Positions 43,367-52,470 are shown, counted from the first letter of the stretch. The stretch: 64,000 nucleotides of DNA from Bog-756 sp963696495 (GCA_963696495.1 CAVOKJ010000005.1:124001-188000), one strand, 5' to 3'. Made by a program: numbers and translations. Notes: generated from the sequence alone by a model not told the origin.

Positions 43367-44090
43367 CGGTGGAAGCGACCACACCGGAGCTGGAGCCGCC
43401 GAGCAGCGGGAGGTGGATGGTGCCGGCGCTCTGCAGCAGGATGAGGGCGATCACCACGGCGACGAAGACGACGAGGAATGCGGTCAGGTAGGGCTTGATC
43501 CTCACCCACGTCGGGGGCTTCGCCGGGGGGCGCTGACGTTTCCGGCGCTCGGCGTCCTGGCCCCAGGCGACGACCCTGGTCACCGAGGAGGCCGACCCCG
43601 GGCCCTGGTTCCGGACGGCGAACCCGGTCACCCGGCGGGACAGGTCCCGTGCATCGCCCCCCGGATGGATGAACCGGTAGACGCCGGTGTCCGACTGGAT
43701 GACGATGAGGGCACCGGACTCCACGTGGGGGCGCGTCCGGCTGGTGGCGGAGGGGTCGGTCACCGTCTCGGACGGGGACGTCGCCGCCTCGCCTCGGTTG
43801 AGTTCGGGGTCGACCCACCACTCGGGGATGGCGCCTCCCTGCCACGGTTCGACGGCATGGGCCAGGACCGACTCCCAGGCGAGGACACGCGGCAGCTCGC
43901 CGGGGTAGCGGACCACGCCGATGCCGTCGTCGCCGAAGGTCATGGCATGGATGTCCACCGGCTCGGCGCCGTCCGTCCCGAGGAGGATCAGGTGCTCGAG
44001 CCGGAACGGGTCGGGCGCCTCGGCGGCCTCCCGCGACGTCGCCGTCCCGGCCACGCCACCCCTCTGCCTCGAATGCTGTCCTTCGGCCAC
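43353..44090 (-). CDS. Hypothetical single-span membrane protein
   Basis: A 245-residue protein I do not recognise. Residues ~27-165 are globular with Trp-rich and Val-rich strands (DIHAMTFGDDGIGVVRYPG, LIVIQSDTGVYRFIHPGG), a basic patch (AERRKRQRPPAKPP), then one membrane helix (LTAFLVVFVAVVIALILLQ, ~205-225) and a short C-terminal tail. With the basic patch before the helix, the N-terminal domain should be cytoplasmic. GTG start with GGGAG 5 nt upstream and a TATCCT box at 44120-44115. Confidence 0.75.
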   Translation of the reverse strand: MAEGQHSRQRGGVAGTATSREAAEAPDPFRLEHLILLGTDGAEPVDIHAMTFGDDGIGVVRYPGELPRVLAWESVLAHAVEPWQGGAIPEWWVDPELNRGEAATSPSETVTDPSATSRTRPHVESGALIVIQSDTGVYRFIHPGGDARDLSRRVTGFAVRNQGPGSASSVTRVVAWGQDAERRKRQRPPAKPPTWVRIKPYLTAFLVVFVAVVIALILLQSAGTIHLPLLGGSSSGVVASTVRTP

Positions 44091-44156
44091 TTCCGCTCCC
44101 GTCCGTGGCCGCTCAGGATATCGGTGCGGCCCGGGCGGGTCGGGGGAGGGCGCCGC

Positions 44157-44990
44157 TCACGAACTGCGCATCGCGTCGCGCAGGGGGCGGTACCCGATGC
44201 GGGTCACCCCTCTCCCGTCCAGCACCTGGCCGAGCCCGCGATCGTCGACGAGGAGCACGTGGTCGCCCACGCGTGACTCCCAGTCCGAGGTGATGGCGTG
44301 CAACTCGGGTGTGTCGATGGCCGGGTGCAGCGTCAACTCGGTGAGGCCCGGTTCGAGGGCCTCGACGAACTCCAGGAACACCTCGCGGTTGACCCACGCC
44401 GGCAACGTGGCGAACCGGTCGGCGAAGAGCACGCCCTCGTCGGCGGCGAGCTGCCGCACGGGGAACCCGACCTGGAGTTCGGCGCCGGGCCCGAGCAGAC
44501 GCAGCGGCAGCCCGAAGTCGACGGCCAGCTCGAGATAGACGTCGAAGAACTCGGGCCGGAGCAACAGGGCGTCGAGGTGGGTGTCGAGGTGGCTGATGTC
44601 GAAGCCCCACAGCACGGCCCGCTCGATCTGGGCCCGGCACTCCCGGCGCACCTCGTCGATGTCGGCGTGGTCCCAGACGTCGGCCACCGTGCGGGGGAAG
44701 CCGCCGTCGCCGTCCAGGAGTGAAGGCGCCTGGGTGATCGGTCCCCAGCGGTAGAGGTCGTGCTCGGCGTTGAGGGTCAGCTGGACCCCGATGTCCTGGC
44801 CCCGGAACCGCGAAGCCGACTCCCGGGCCCACGGCGCCGGCACGAGCAGGGACCCACTCGTACCGATCCCGTCGTCGAGGGCCTCGTAGACGCCCACCGT
44901 CGCCGCATGGCAGAAACCGAGATCACCACAGTTGATGATGAGAAGCTTCGCCCCCGGCGGATAGTTGAGGCGTTCGGCGACGGTCGGCAT
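44157..44990 (-). CDS. ChbG/YdjC-like carbohydrate deacetylase
   Basis: A 277-residue metal-dependent deacetylase-like protein. The usual DDxG metal site is NCGDLGFCHAA, with Gly instead of the first Asp, and the other sites are GVQLTLNAEHDLYRW and SHLDTHLD. The change at the first metal residue is notable and could alter activity. ATG 44990 is chosen because TACGGT ends 7 nt before it; in-frame GTG 44996 is nearer. Substrate unknown. Confidence 0.84.
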   Translation of the reverse strand: MPTVAERLNYPPGAKLLIINCGDLGFCHAATVGVYEALDDGIGTSGSLLVPAPWARESASRFRGQDIGVQLTLNAEHDLYRWGPITQAPSLLDGDGGFPRTVADVWDHADIDEVRRECRAQIERAVLWGFDISHLDTHLDALLLRPEFFDVYLELAVDFGLPLRLLGPGAELQVGFPVRQLAADEGVLFADRFATLPAWVNREVFLEFVEALEPGLTELTLHPAIDTPELHAITSDWESRVGDHVLLVDDRGLGQVLDGRGVTRIGYRPLRDAMRSS

Positions 44991-44997
44991 GGCCACG

Positions 44998-45003
44998 ACC
45001 GTA
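44998..45003 (-). promoter_or_regulatory. -10 box TACGGT of leaderless YdjC gene
   Basis: On the minus strand TACGGT ends 7 nt before the ATG at 44990. Confidence 0.45.
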
Positions 45004-45016
45004 GCGCCGCTGGAGG

Positions 45017-45370
45017 TCAGGCAGCGCGACCGGCGGTCCCCTGTCCGCCCCCGGACTGCGGGCGGCTGCCCGCCGCGCCGCCGGCCGAGAGCCCGGCCTC
45101 CGTGCCGCCGTCCGACAGCCCGCCCTCCGCGCCGCCGGCCGAGAGCAGGGCGCGGGCGGCGGCGATCCCCCGGCGCCCGATCGCCCGGGTCTGCTCGTCG
45201 AGGCGCTTCGCGTCGCCGACGGTGGGGACGCTGCGGGCCGAGTGGGACGGACGTCGGGCCGCGGTCCGCCGCGCTCCCCGGGACTGGCGGGGCGCACGGG
45301 GTGCGGCCGGTGCGGTGAGGGGTAGTTGGAGCTGGGTGGCGGCAGGGGCCTGGTTCCGGCTGCTGGTCAT
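45017..45370 (-). CDS. Small actinobacterial hypothetical protein with repeat tail
   Basis: A 117-residue Arg/Ala/Gly-rich protein. The only conserved-looking part is KRLDEQTRAIGRRGIAAARA, which resembles a short helical motif in small actinobacterial proteins. The tail is 9-residue repeats (SAGGAEGGL, SDGGTEAGL, SAGGAAGSR). Divergent from the LLM gene. Could be a real small gene or a compositional ORF. Confidence 0.5.
   Translation of the reverse strand: MTSSRNQAPAATQLQLPLTAPAAPRAPRQSRGARRTAARRPSHSARSVPTVGDAKRLDEQTRAIGRRGIAAARALLSAGGAEGGLSDGGTEAGLSAGGAAGSRPQSGGGQGTAGRAA
45075..45155 (-). repeat. 27-bp imperfect tandem repeat (3 copies)
   Basis: Three adjacent 27-bp units; the first and third are identical over their first 18 bases. 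In frame they encode 9-residue Gly/Ala/Ser units at the C-terminus of the small hypothetical protein. Confidence 0.8.
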
Positions 45371-45406
45371 GGGTGCACTATGCCCGGAGGGTGTATTACG
45401 GAACCC

Positions 45407-46399
45407 ATGACCGATGGAACGACCACTCCGAACCAACCCCCCCGCTACGGGATCACCGTCCCCTTCGACGGGGTGACGCTGGAGGATCACCGCAGGTGGT
45501 ACGAGGATTTGGTGCGACTGGGCTACACGGACGTGTGGACGGCGGAGACCGACGGCGTCGACGGGTTCACCCCGCTGGCGCTGGCCTCGGCCTGGGTCCC
45601 GTCCCTCCGGCTGGGTGTGGCCATCATCCCCGCCTACACCAGGGGCCCGGCGCTCCTGGCCCAGAGCACGGCGGCCATGGCCGAGGCCGCACCCGGGCGG
45701 TTCGTGCTGGGTCTCGGCACCTCGTCGGACGTCATCGTCAGCCGGTGGAACGGGATCGAGTTCACCGAGCCCTACAAACGGGTCCGGGACACGATTCGCT
45801 TCCTCCGTTCGGCCCTGGCGGGCGAAAAGGTCGACCAGGCCTACGACACGTTCACCGTGCGCGGCTTCCGCCTGGCCCGTCCGGTCGAGCAGCCGCCGCC
45901 GATCTACCTGGCCGCCCTGCGCCCGGGGATGCTGGCCCTGGCCGGCCGGGAGGCCGACGGGGTGATCATCAACTGGCTGTCGGCCGAGGACGTGGCGACG
46001 GTGACGCCGGAGCTCGGGGCGGACATCCCCGTGGCGGCCCGGATCTTCGTCATCCCCTCGGAGGACACCGAGGCGGTGCGGGCCATCGGCCGGCGCATGG
46101 TGGCGGCCTACCTGAACGTCGGGGTCTACGCCGCCTTCCACCGGTGGCTGGGCCGGGGCGTCGAGCTCGAGCCCATGTGGTCGGCCTGGGAGAAGGGGGA
46201 CAGGAAGGGGGCGCTCGAGGCCATCCCCGATTCGGTGGTGGACTCCCTCGTGGTCCACGGATCGTTCGACGAGTGCCGGGCCCACATCGGGCGGTACGTG
46301 AAGAACGGGGTGACGGTCCCGGTCATGGCCGTGATCCCGCTCGGCACGTCGCTGGAGGCGGCGGTCGCCGGGCTGGCACCCCCCTGGCCGGCCGGATGA
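45407..46399 (+). CDS. LLM-class flavin/F420-dependent oxidoreductase
   Basis: A 330-residue luciferase-like TIM-barrel protein. RYGITVPFDGVTLEDHRRWY and the repeated motif VLGLGTSSDVIVSRWNG with PPPIYLAALRPGMLALAG are typical of LLM proteins that use F420 or FMN. Substrate unknown. ATG 45407 with TATTAC 7 nt before it. The next gene, also LLM, starts 145 bp downstream. Confidence 0.88.
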   Translation: MTDGTTTPNQPPRYGITVPFDGVTLEDHRRWYEDLVRLGYTDVWTAETDGVDGFTPLALASAWVPSLRLGVAIIPAYTRGPALLAQSTAAMAEAAPGRFVLGLGTSSDVIVSRWNGIEFTEPYKRVRDTIRFLRSALAGEKVDQAYDTFTVRGFRLARPVEQPPPIYLAALRPGMLALAGREADGVIINWLSAEDVATVTPELGADIPVAARIFVIPSEDTEAVRAIGRRMVAAYLNVGVYAAFHRWLGRGVELEPMWSAWEKGDRKGALEAIPDSVVDSLVVHGSFDECRAHIGRYVKNGVTVPVMAVIPLGTSLEAAVAGLAPPWPAG

Positions 46400-46544
46400 C
46401 GGCGCCGACCCACCGCCGTAGCCTCACCGGTCGCCGGGACCGCTGCCGGCCCGCCCGGTACGGTGTGGCTCTCGTCCGCATCCCGGACGATGGGGGGGAC
46501 CCACCGACGAGCGACGGCCCCGGACCGCAGCCCTGGGAGGCACA

Positions 46545-47444
46545 GTGCGCATAGGCGTCATGTTCAACACGGAGCAACCCTTCGACGACACGGTCGCCGA
46601 GGTCACCTCGCTGCGCGATGCCGGGATCCAGGCGGCCTGGGCGTCGCAGATCTTCGCCTACGACGCCTTGACCGCACTGGCCGTGATCGGACGCGAGGTC
46701 CGGGGAATCGACGTGGGCACCGCGGTGGTGCCCACCTACCCCCGGCACCCGGTGATGCTCGCCGCCCAGGCGCTCACCGTGCAGGCGGCGACCGGTGGGC
46801 ACCTGACGCTCGGCGTCGGCCTCTCCCATCAGGTGGTCATCGAGAACGTGTTCGGGCAGTCCTTCGACAAGCCGGCCCGCCACATGCGGGAGTACCTCTC
46901 GATCCTCGTGCCGCTGCTCGGAGGAGAGCAGGTGTCGTTCAGTGGTGAGACGCTGCGGGCATCGACGTTCGGGCCCCTGCAGATCGCGGCCCCGGCGCCC
47001 GACGTGCTGGTCGCCGCCCTCGGGACCACCATGCTGCACATCGCGGGGCGACTGGCGGCGGGGACGGTCACGTGGATGACCGGTCCGGTGACCGTCGAGT
47101 CGCACGTCGTCCCGACCATCCGCGCCGCCACCGAGGCAGCCGGCAGGCCCGACCCCCAGGTGGCGGTGGGCCTCCCGGTGTGCGTGACCGCCGACGAGGC
47201 CGCCGCCCGGTCCAAGGCCGCCGAGGTGTTCGTCATGTACGGGCAGCTGCCGTCCTATCGGGCCATGCTCGACCGCGAAGGCGCGGAAGGACCGGCCGAC
47301 GTCGCCATCGTCGGCAACGCCGCCGAGGTGAAGGACCGGATCCGCCGGCTGGCCGACATCGGGGCGACCGACTTCATCGGGGCGCCGTTCGGATCGTCCG
47401 GGGAGATCGCCGCGTCGGTGGGGGCCCTGGCCGAACTGGTCTGA
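46545..47444 (+). CDS. LLM-class F420-dependent oxidoreductase
   Basis: A 299-residue luciferase-like protein (MRIGVMFNTEQPFDDTVAEV; LTLGVGLSHQVVIENVFGQS; PDVLVAALGTTMLHIAG). GTG start with GGGAGG 5 nt upstream. The two adjacent LLM genes share family but only weak sequence similarity, so they are not a recent duplication. Confidence 0.88.
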   Translation: MRIGVMFNTEQPFDDTVAEVTSLRDAGIQAAWASQIFAYDALTALAVIGREVRGIDVGTAVVPTYPRHPVMLAAQALTVQAATGGHLTLGVGLSHQVVIENVFGQSFDKPARHMREYLSILVPLLGGEQVSFSGETLRASTFGPLQIAAPAPDVLVAALGTTMLHIAGRLAAGTVTWMTGPVTVESHVVPTIRAATEAAGRPDPQVAVGLPVCVTADEAAARSKAAEVFVMYGQLPSYRAMLDREGAEGPADVAIVGNAAEVKDRIRRLADIGATDFIGAPFGSSGEIAASVGALAELV

Positions 47445-47582
47445 GCAACCGGGCAACCGGCACGGTCGGACCCCGGTCCCTTTGGTCGAGCCGCGGGTCG
47501 GCCCCGTGGGGCCAGGGGACGCCGATCCGAGGGAGCCGGCGGTGCCGGGCCCGTGGACCGGATCAGCCGTCGGTCGCCGGTA

Positions 47583-48191
47583 TCAGCCGCTCAGCCTGGT
47601 GTGCTTGAACTCGTTGAGGCCCGGCTGCTCGGTGATCAGCCCGAGGATCCGGTCGACGGTGGCAACCGCCGACCGCCCGTCGCCACCGGGCCGGTTCATG
47701 AGTCGCACGAAGACGGCGCTGTCCTCCACGATGAAGGTGGGCACGCCGAACACGTCGAGTTCGCTGGCGGCTCGCTCGTGCTCGTCACGGATCACCTTCT
47801 GGGCCCACCCGACCCCGACTTCGGCCAGCACGGCGTCGGCGTCGGCCCCGGCCACCAGCAGTGCGTCACGCACGACCGACGGCTGGCGGAGGTCGCCGCC
47901 CTCGTCGTGCCGGGCGGTGAACAGTGCTCGGTGCACGGCCGGGAAGAGGTCGGGGACGCGGTCCCTCACCACGACACCGGCGGCCAGCGCCAGCAGGTCG
48001 GGCTGCTGGGCCTCGTCCTCCCACGCCGGCGTCCCGCCCTCGTCCACGTGGGCCTGGTTGAGGAAGAACGGCACGAACCGGACGTCCCACGTGGCCCCGG
48101 ACTCGAGGCCGTCGAGGATGTGCTCGTGGGCGTTCCGAGCGAACGGGCACCGGTAGTCCCAGGTCACAGCAAATGTCGGCGGAGTGGTCAT
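47583..48191 (-). CDS. DsbA-family thioredoxin-fold protein
   Basis: A 202-residue DsbA-like protein. The active-site region reads VTWDYRCPFARNAHEH, with one Cys (CPFA) rather than CxxC, and the cis-Pro loop is FGVPTFIVED. The same arrangement occurs in actinobacterial DsbA-like and 2-hydroxychromene-isomerase-like proteins. Redox function with one cysteine would need an outside thiol such as mycothiol. No signal peptide. ATG at 48191. Confidence 0.82.
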   Translation of the reverse strand: MTTPPTFAVTWDYRCPFARNAHEHILDGLESGATWDVRFVPFFLNQAHVDEGGTPAWEDEAQQPDLLALAAGVVVRDRVPDLFPAVHRALFTARHDEGGDLRQPSVVRDALLVAGADADAVLAEVGVGWAQKVIRDEHERAASELDVFGVPTFIVEDSAVFVRLMNRPGGDGRSAVATVDRILGLITEQPGLNEFKHTRLSG

Positions 48192-48250
48192 GCTGGTGGA
48201 ACCCCGTCCGCCCCGGTTCCATTCCGCCGTCCCGGATCCCGGTCGGACGG

Positions 48251-48847
48251 TCAGAGGAGGAGCCGGCCGACCAGGCCGATGGCGCAGCCGATGGCGGCCC
48301 CGCCGGCCACGTCGGAGGCATGGTGGGCCCGGAGGTGCAGCCGGCTCAGTCCCACCAGCGTGGCGCCGGTGAACAAGAGGGCGTTGCCGCCCCGATCGCC
48401 CCGCTGGCTCATCACGGTCGCCGCACAGAAGGCGGCCAGCGTGTGCCCGCTCGGGAAGCTGCTGCTCCTCGGCTCGCGCACCGGGATGCCGCCGGCGGCG
48501 ACGCGTAGGCCGGATCGATCCGGCCGCGACCGACCCACCAGGGTCTTGATCGCCGTGTTGGTGAGGTTCGACTCCACCCCGGCGATGGCGAGCGCCCGCA
48601 CGGCCCTCGCCCGCTCCGGCCCGGTGTGGCGGGCCCGCCAGGCCGCCGTCACCGCCCACATCAGACCGTGGTCGCCGAGGCCGGTGACCACCTTGGCCAC
48701 CGCGTCGACGGCCGGTGACCCCCGGGCCGGCTCGAACCAGCGGTCGACCCGGTCGTCGATGGCGTCGACCAGGCCCAGCAGCCCTGACGACGGGGGACGC
48801 CGCTCGAGCTCGGGTGGTTCGTCGTCGATACCGGCGGCCGCGGTCAT
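48251..48847 (-). CDS. PAP2-family phosphatase
   Basis: A 198-residue membrane phosphatase. The three PAP2 motifs are present: KTLVGRSRPDR, SSSFPSGHTLAA and SRLHLRAHHASDVAGG. It likely acts on lipid phosphates at the membrane. The ATG overlaps the stop of the upstream nuclease gene by 4 bp. Confidence 0.9.
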   Translation of the reverse strand: MTAAAGIDDEPPELERRPPSSGLLGLVDAIDDRVDRWFEPARGSPAVDAVAKVVTGLGDHGLMWAVTAAWRARHTGPERARAVRALAIAGVESNLTNTAIKTLVGRSRPDRSGLRVAAGGIPVREPRSSSFPSGHTLAAFCAATVMSQRGDRGGNALLFTGATLVGLSRLHLRAHHASDVAGGAAIGCAIGLVGRLLL

Positions 48848-49671
48848 GCGGCCCCCCCGACGCCCGAACCGAGCACCTTCGAGGCGTCATCGGGGTTACC
48901 CCCGTACGCGGGGCAGAAGGCCCGGAACCGGCAGTAGTCGCACAGCGGGGAGGTGCGGGGCCGGAAGTCCTCGTCGCGACACGCCCGTTCGATGGCCGAC
49001 CAGATGGCGATGGCCTTCTGGCGGTGGCCGCGCACTGCCTGTTCCGACGGCTCGGCGATGATGGTGGTGGGCTCCTTCAGGTGCAGCAGCTTGACCTGGA
49101 CGGGCCGACGGCCGAGCACCTCCTCGCAGAGGAGGGCGTAGATGTGGACGCCCACCAGCTTGGACTGCTCGAAGGCCGCCGACGGGGCCCTCCCCGTCTT
49201 GTAGTCGATCACCACGAGCTCACCGTCGTCGGTCAGGTCCAGGCGGTCGATGATGCCCCGGAGCCTCATGTCGCCCACCCGGGCCTCGAGCGTCAGCTCG
49301 ACGCCGACCGGGGTGATCTCGTCGGGGTCCTCGAGTTTGAAGTAGTTGCGGACCAGCGAGTCGGCCTCGGCCCGGAAGGCCTCGGCGTCGTCGTCACTGA
49401 GGTCGAGGAACGTGAAGTCCGGATCGGACTGCAGCTCGTCCCAGGCGTGCGACAGCTCCGACAGGGCCGCCGCCTGGGTCCGTGTGCCGCGCTGGTGGCG
49501 CCAGAAGAGCTGTTCGAGCACACGGTGGACCAGGGTGCCCTTCACCGTCCAGATCGTCGGCTCGTCGGGAAGGTGGTCGATGGCATTGAAGCGGAACGCC
49601 AGCGCGCAGTCGCGAAAGGAGGTGACCTTGGAGGGCGACAGGGACCGGGGAGGAGCAAAGGGCACCGGCAC
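48844..49671 (-). CDS. RecB-family PD-(D/E)XK nuclease
   Basis: A 275-residue exonuclease-like protein. Nuclease motifs are the GTLVHRVLEQLF helix, GIIDRLDLTDD and VVIDYKTGRAP. Four cysteines (FRDCAL, CDYCRFRAFCP) form the usual 4Fe-4S cluster. No helicase domain is attached. It may act in DNA repair. ATG at 49671. Sits in a minus-strand run: hydrolase, nuclease, PAP2. Confidence 0.92.
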   Translation of the reverse strand: MPVPFAPPRSLSPSKVTSFRDCALAFRFNAIDHLPDEPTIWTVKGTLVHRVLEQLFWRHQRGTRTQAAALSELSHAWDELQSDPDFTFLDLSDDDAEAFRAEADSLVRNYFKLEDPDEITPVGVELTLEARVGDMRLRGIIDRLDLTDDGELVVIDYKTGRAPSAAFEQSKLVGVHIYALLCEEVLGRRPVQVKLLHLKEPTTIIAEPSEQAVRGHRQKAIAIWSAIERACRDEDFRPRTSPLCDYCRFRAFCPAYGGNPDDASKVLGSGVGGAA

Positions 49672-49674
49672 AGA

Positions 49675-50580
49675 CTACGGCCGGGGTGTGCCACCGGAGG
49701 TACGGATCGAGCGGGTGACCGATTCGGCCACGACCGCGGGCCGTTCCAGGGGCCCGAAGTGACCCAGGCCGGGGACGATCTCGACCCGGGGGACCGGGAG
49801 CCGGTCCGCCTCCAGTTCCAGCACGTCGGGCCCGAAGGTGTCGGTGTGCTCGCCGCAGCTGAGGGTCACCGGGCAGGCGACCTCGGGCAGATGGTCGAAG
49901 GCGTGGTGGGCCAGGCCCCAGGCGTAGACCTCGGCCTCGTCGTCCCGCCGGCACCGGAGCCGGATGGCCTCGCCGTCCCCGCCGTCCTCCGCCGGCACCG
50001 GCTCGAAGCCGCCCTCGACGTAGGAGGCGAGCGCCTCGGGGTCGAGTCGGTCGAAGGGTGGCTTCGAGGAGAAGTTCGCGAACGCCACGGAGGCCGAGGG
50101 GAACGTCTCGCGTCGCCGGCGGGCGGCGCCGGACATCGGGTTGTCGGGGACCGGCGCGCCCGACGGCGTGCCCGGGTGGAGCACCGGCTCGAAGCAGTAG
50201 AGGGACCGGAACGTGCCCGGGCGCGACTGCTCGGCCAGCAGGACGGCGGCGCCACCGCAGGAGTGGCCGAATCCGTCGGGGCGGACGAGCCCGAGGTGGT
50301 CGATGGCCGTCACCACGTCGGTGGCGAAGCCCGACCACTCGAGGTTCCCGTCGACCGGCCGACCGGACCGTCCGTGCGCCCGGAGGTCGAGGGCCCAGCA
50401 GTGGAACTCCTCGGGCATCCAGCGGGCCATGGGACGCAGGGCCTCGGCGCAGAACCCGGTGGCATGCACCATGAGCAGGTCACGGTCCCCGGTGCCACCG
50501 AAGTCGTAGACCTCGATCCCCACGCCGTCGGGTGTCGTGCATCGGTCACAGCCTCGCTTCTGCTCGCTCCCCGTGCTCAC
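49675..50580 (-). CDS. Alpha/beta hydrolase
   Basis: A 301-residue hydrolase. The lid-core motifs LLMVHATGFCAEAL, LDLRAHGRSGRP, nucleophile GHSCGG and the His loop PGLGHFGPLERP are typical. Substrate unknown. GTG 50580 is chosen because TACCGT ends 7 nt before it. The nuclease gene follows 3 bp downstream. Confidence 0.87.
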   Translation of the reverse strand: MSTGSEQKRGCDRCTTPDGVGIEVYDFGGTGDRDLLMVHATGFCAEALRPMARWMPEEFHCWALDLRAHGRSGRPVDGNLEWSGFATDVVTAIDHLGLVRPDGFGHSCGGAAVLLAEQSRPGTFRSLYCFEPVLHPGTPSGAPVPDNPMSGAARRRRETFPSASVAFANFSSKPPFDRLDPEALASYVEGGFEPVPAEDGGDGEAIRLRCRRDDEAEVYAWGLAHHAFDHLPEVACPVTLSCGEHTDTFGPDVLELEADRLPVPRVEIVPGLGHFGPLERPAVVAESVTRSIRTSGGTPRP

Positions 50581-50587
50581 AGAGGTG

Positions 50588-50593
50588 ACGGTA
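50588..50593 (-). promoter_or_regulatory. -10 box TACCGT of leaderless hydrolase gene
   Basis: On the minus strand TACCGT ends 7 nt before the GTG at 50580. Confidence 0.45.
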
Positions 50594-50649
50594 GCCCACC
50601 CCGGTGATGACCCACGGTGACGCCGCCAGCGACTAGACAGTGGGGACTT

Positions 50650-51258
50650 ATGGAGCATTTTCTGGAGACCTGGGGCTATGTGGCCATCTTCGCCCTCAGC
50701 TTCATCTCGGCCATGGGCCTCCCGGTCGGAGCCGAGGTGGCGCTCATCTACGGCGGGGTGCTGGCCAGCGGACAGATCCCCGACGAGCCCCACCACCTGA
50801 GCCTGGTGGTGGTCATCGTCGTGGCCACCCTGGCCGAGGTGCTGGGCTCGTTGGCCGGCTACCTCATCGGCTACTTCGGGGGCCGGGCCCTGGTGGACCG
50901 GGTGGGCAAGTACGTGCTCCTCACCCATCGTGACCTCGACCGGGCCGACGCCTGGTTCGCCCGGCGGGGGGAGCCGTTCGTCCTGTTCGGGCGGTTCATC
51001 CCCCTGCTCCGGTCCTTCGTGTCCTTCGCCGCCGGTCTGGGCGAGATGGCGATGGCCAAATTCATCGTCTTCACCCTGATCGGCTGCGCCATCTGGTGCA
51101 CCGCCCTGGTCAGCCTCGGGTACTCGCTCGGCAGTAGCTACAACCACGTGTTGAAGGCCTTCAGCGCCGCCGGGTACATCGCCGCCGCGCTGGTGATCAT
51201 CGCCGTGATCGTCCTGTTCCTCCACCGCTTGCGGGTCGTCCGCGAGGAGCACCGCTGA
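50650..51258 (+). CDS. DedA family membrane protein
   Basis: A 202-residue polytopic protein of the DedA/VTT (SNARE-associated) family. The signature FGRFIPLLRSFVSFAAGLG and the re-entrant EVALIYGGVLASG region are clear; four to five membrane segments. DedA proteins are linked to lipid flipping and envelope homeostasis. ATG 50650 has GGGGA 5 nt upstream. Confidence 0.92.
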   Translation: MEHFLETWGYVAIFALSFISAMGLPVGAEVALIYGGVLASGQIPDEPHHLSLVVVIVVATLAEVLGSLAGYLIGYFGGRALVDRVGKYVLLTHRDLDRADAWFARRGEPFVLFGRFIPLLRSFVSFAAGLGEMAMAKFIVFTLIGCAIWCTALVSLGYSLGSSYNHVLKAFSAAGYIAAALVIIAVIVLFLHRLRVVREEHR

Positions 51259-51284
51259 GCCCGCGGCGGGCGTCGGCGCGCCAG

Positions 51285-51599
51285 GTGGCCCGCACCGCCT
51301 CCGAGCACCTCGAGCGCTCGGAGGCCTGGAACGGCCTGAAGCGCGGCGACCCGGTGATCGTGGCGGGCCTGTCGATCCGCGGGGCGGACTGGCGCTTCCG
51401 GGCCCACGTCCTCAACCGGCACAACGGCAGCGAGTCGGTCGAGGTGGTGGGCGGGCGTCCGGGTGACCGCACGGTGCGGTCCTTCGAGCCCGGGCGCATC
51501 TTCGCCGTCACCGGCCGGAAGCGGCCGGGTGCCGGGCACGGCGGGGCTCCGGCCGGCGAGCTCTCCCTGGCCGATGCGCCCCAGCTGCCCCTGGGCTGA
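51285..51599 (+). CDS. Small conserved hypothetical protein
   Basis: A 104-residue protein with a compact beta-rich core (AWNGLKRGDPVIVAGL, VLNRHNGSESVEVVGGRP, RTVRSFEPGRIF). It resembles short actinobacterial proteins of unknown function. GTG start 27 bp after the dedA stop, so it is probably in the same transcript. The last ~30 residues are Ala/Gly-rich. Confidence 0.68.
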   Translation: MARTASEHLERSEAWNGLKRGDPVIVAGLSIRGADWRFRAHVLNRHNGSESVEVVGGRPGDRTVRSFEPGRIFAVTGRKRPGAGHGGAPAGELSLADAPQLPLG

Positions 51600-51633
51600 G
51601 GGTCCGGGCGGTCGGGCGGCGACGCCCCCGAAG

Positions 51634-51639
51634 TAGGGT
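51634..51639 (+). promoter_or_regulatory. -10 box TAGGGT of leaderless MshB-like gene
   Basis: TAGGGT ends 6 nt before the ATG at 51646; no ribosome site. Confidence 0.55.
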
Positions 51640-51645
51640 CGGGCC

Positions 51646-52470
51646 ATGGCCACCATCGTGTTCGTGCACGCCCACCCGGACGACGAGGCCATCGCCACCG
51701 GTGGGACCATGGCGAAGATGGCCGACGAGGGGCACCGGGTGGTACTGGTCACCGCCACCCGCGGCGAGCTGGGCGAGCTGCCGGCGGGGGGCCTGGACCC
51801 GGGCGAGACGCTGACCGAGCGCCGGGTGGCCGAGCTCGACGAGGCCTGCCGGATCCTCGGCGTCGCCCGCCAGGTCTACCTCGGCTACCTCGATTCGGGC
51901 ATGGCCGGCGAGCCGGAGAACCAACGACCGGGAAGCTTCGCCTCGGCCGACGTCGCCGAGGCGGCCGGTGTCCTGGCCGGCATCCTCGACGAGGAGGACG
52001 CCGACGTCGTGGTGACCTACGACGAACACGGTGGCTACGGCCACCCCGACCACGTCCAGGTCCACCGGGTGAGCATGGCCGCTGCCGACCGGGCGGGCAC
52101 GCCGGTGGTGTACCTCGCCACCATGAACCGCGACTTCGTGGCGTCGCTCGCCGACCGGGCCGGCGAGTCGGGCTGGACTCCCCCCGATCGCGACCCCGGC
52201 GAGCTGGAGTCCATGGGCGAGCCGGCGGCCCGCCTGACCACCGACGTGGACGTGACCGCCTGGATCGACCGCAAGCGCGCGGCGATGCGGGTACACGCCA
52301 GCCAGATCAGCGAGGAGAGCTTCTTCCTGGCCATGCCCGAGGACATCTTCGCCGTGGTCTGGGGCCACGAGTGGTACATCCGGGTCCGCCCGGCCGTGGG
52401 CCCGCAGCCCGACGGCACCCGCGAGGACGCCCTGACGGTGTCGGTACCGGCGGCGGCCGAGTCCCGATGA
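51646..52470 (+). CDS. PIG-L family deacetylase (MshB-like)
   Basis: A 274-residue zinc deacetylase. The motifs VFVHAHPDDEAIATGGTMA, GELGELP, LGYLDSGMAGEPEN and DEHGGYGHPDHVQVH match LmbE/MshB proteins. MshB makes GlcN-Ins in mycothiol synthesis; general LmbE activity is an alternative. Leaderless ATG. The next small gene overlaps by ATGA. Confidence 0.88.
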   Translation: MATIVFVHAHPDDEAIATGGTMAKMADEGHRVVLVTATRGELGELPAGGLDPGETLTERRVAELDEACRILGVARQVYLGYLDSGMAGEPENQRPGSFASADVAEAAGVLAGILDEEDADVVVTYDEHGGYGHPDHVQVHRVSMAAADRAGTPVVYLATMNRDFVASLADRAGESGWTPPDRDPGELESMGEPAARLTTDVDVTAWIDRKRAAMRVHASQISEESFFLAMPEDIFAVVWGHEWYIRVRPAVGPQPDGTREDALTVSVPAAAESR

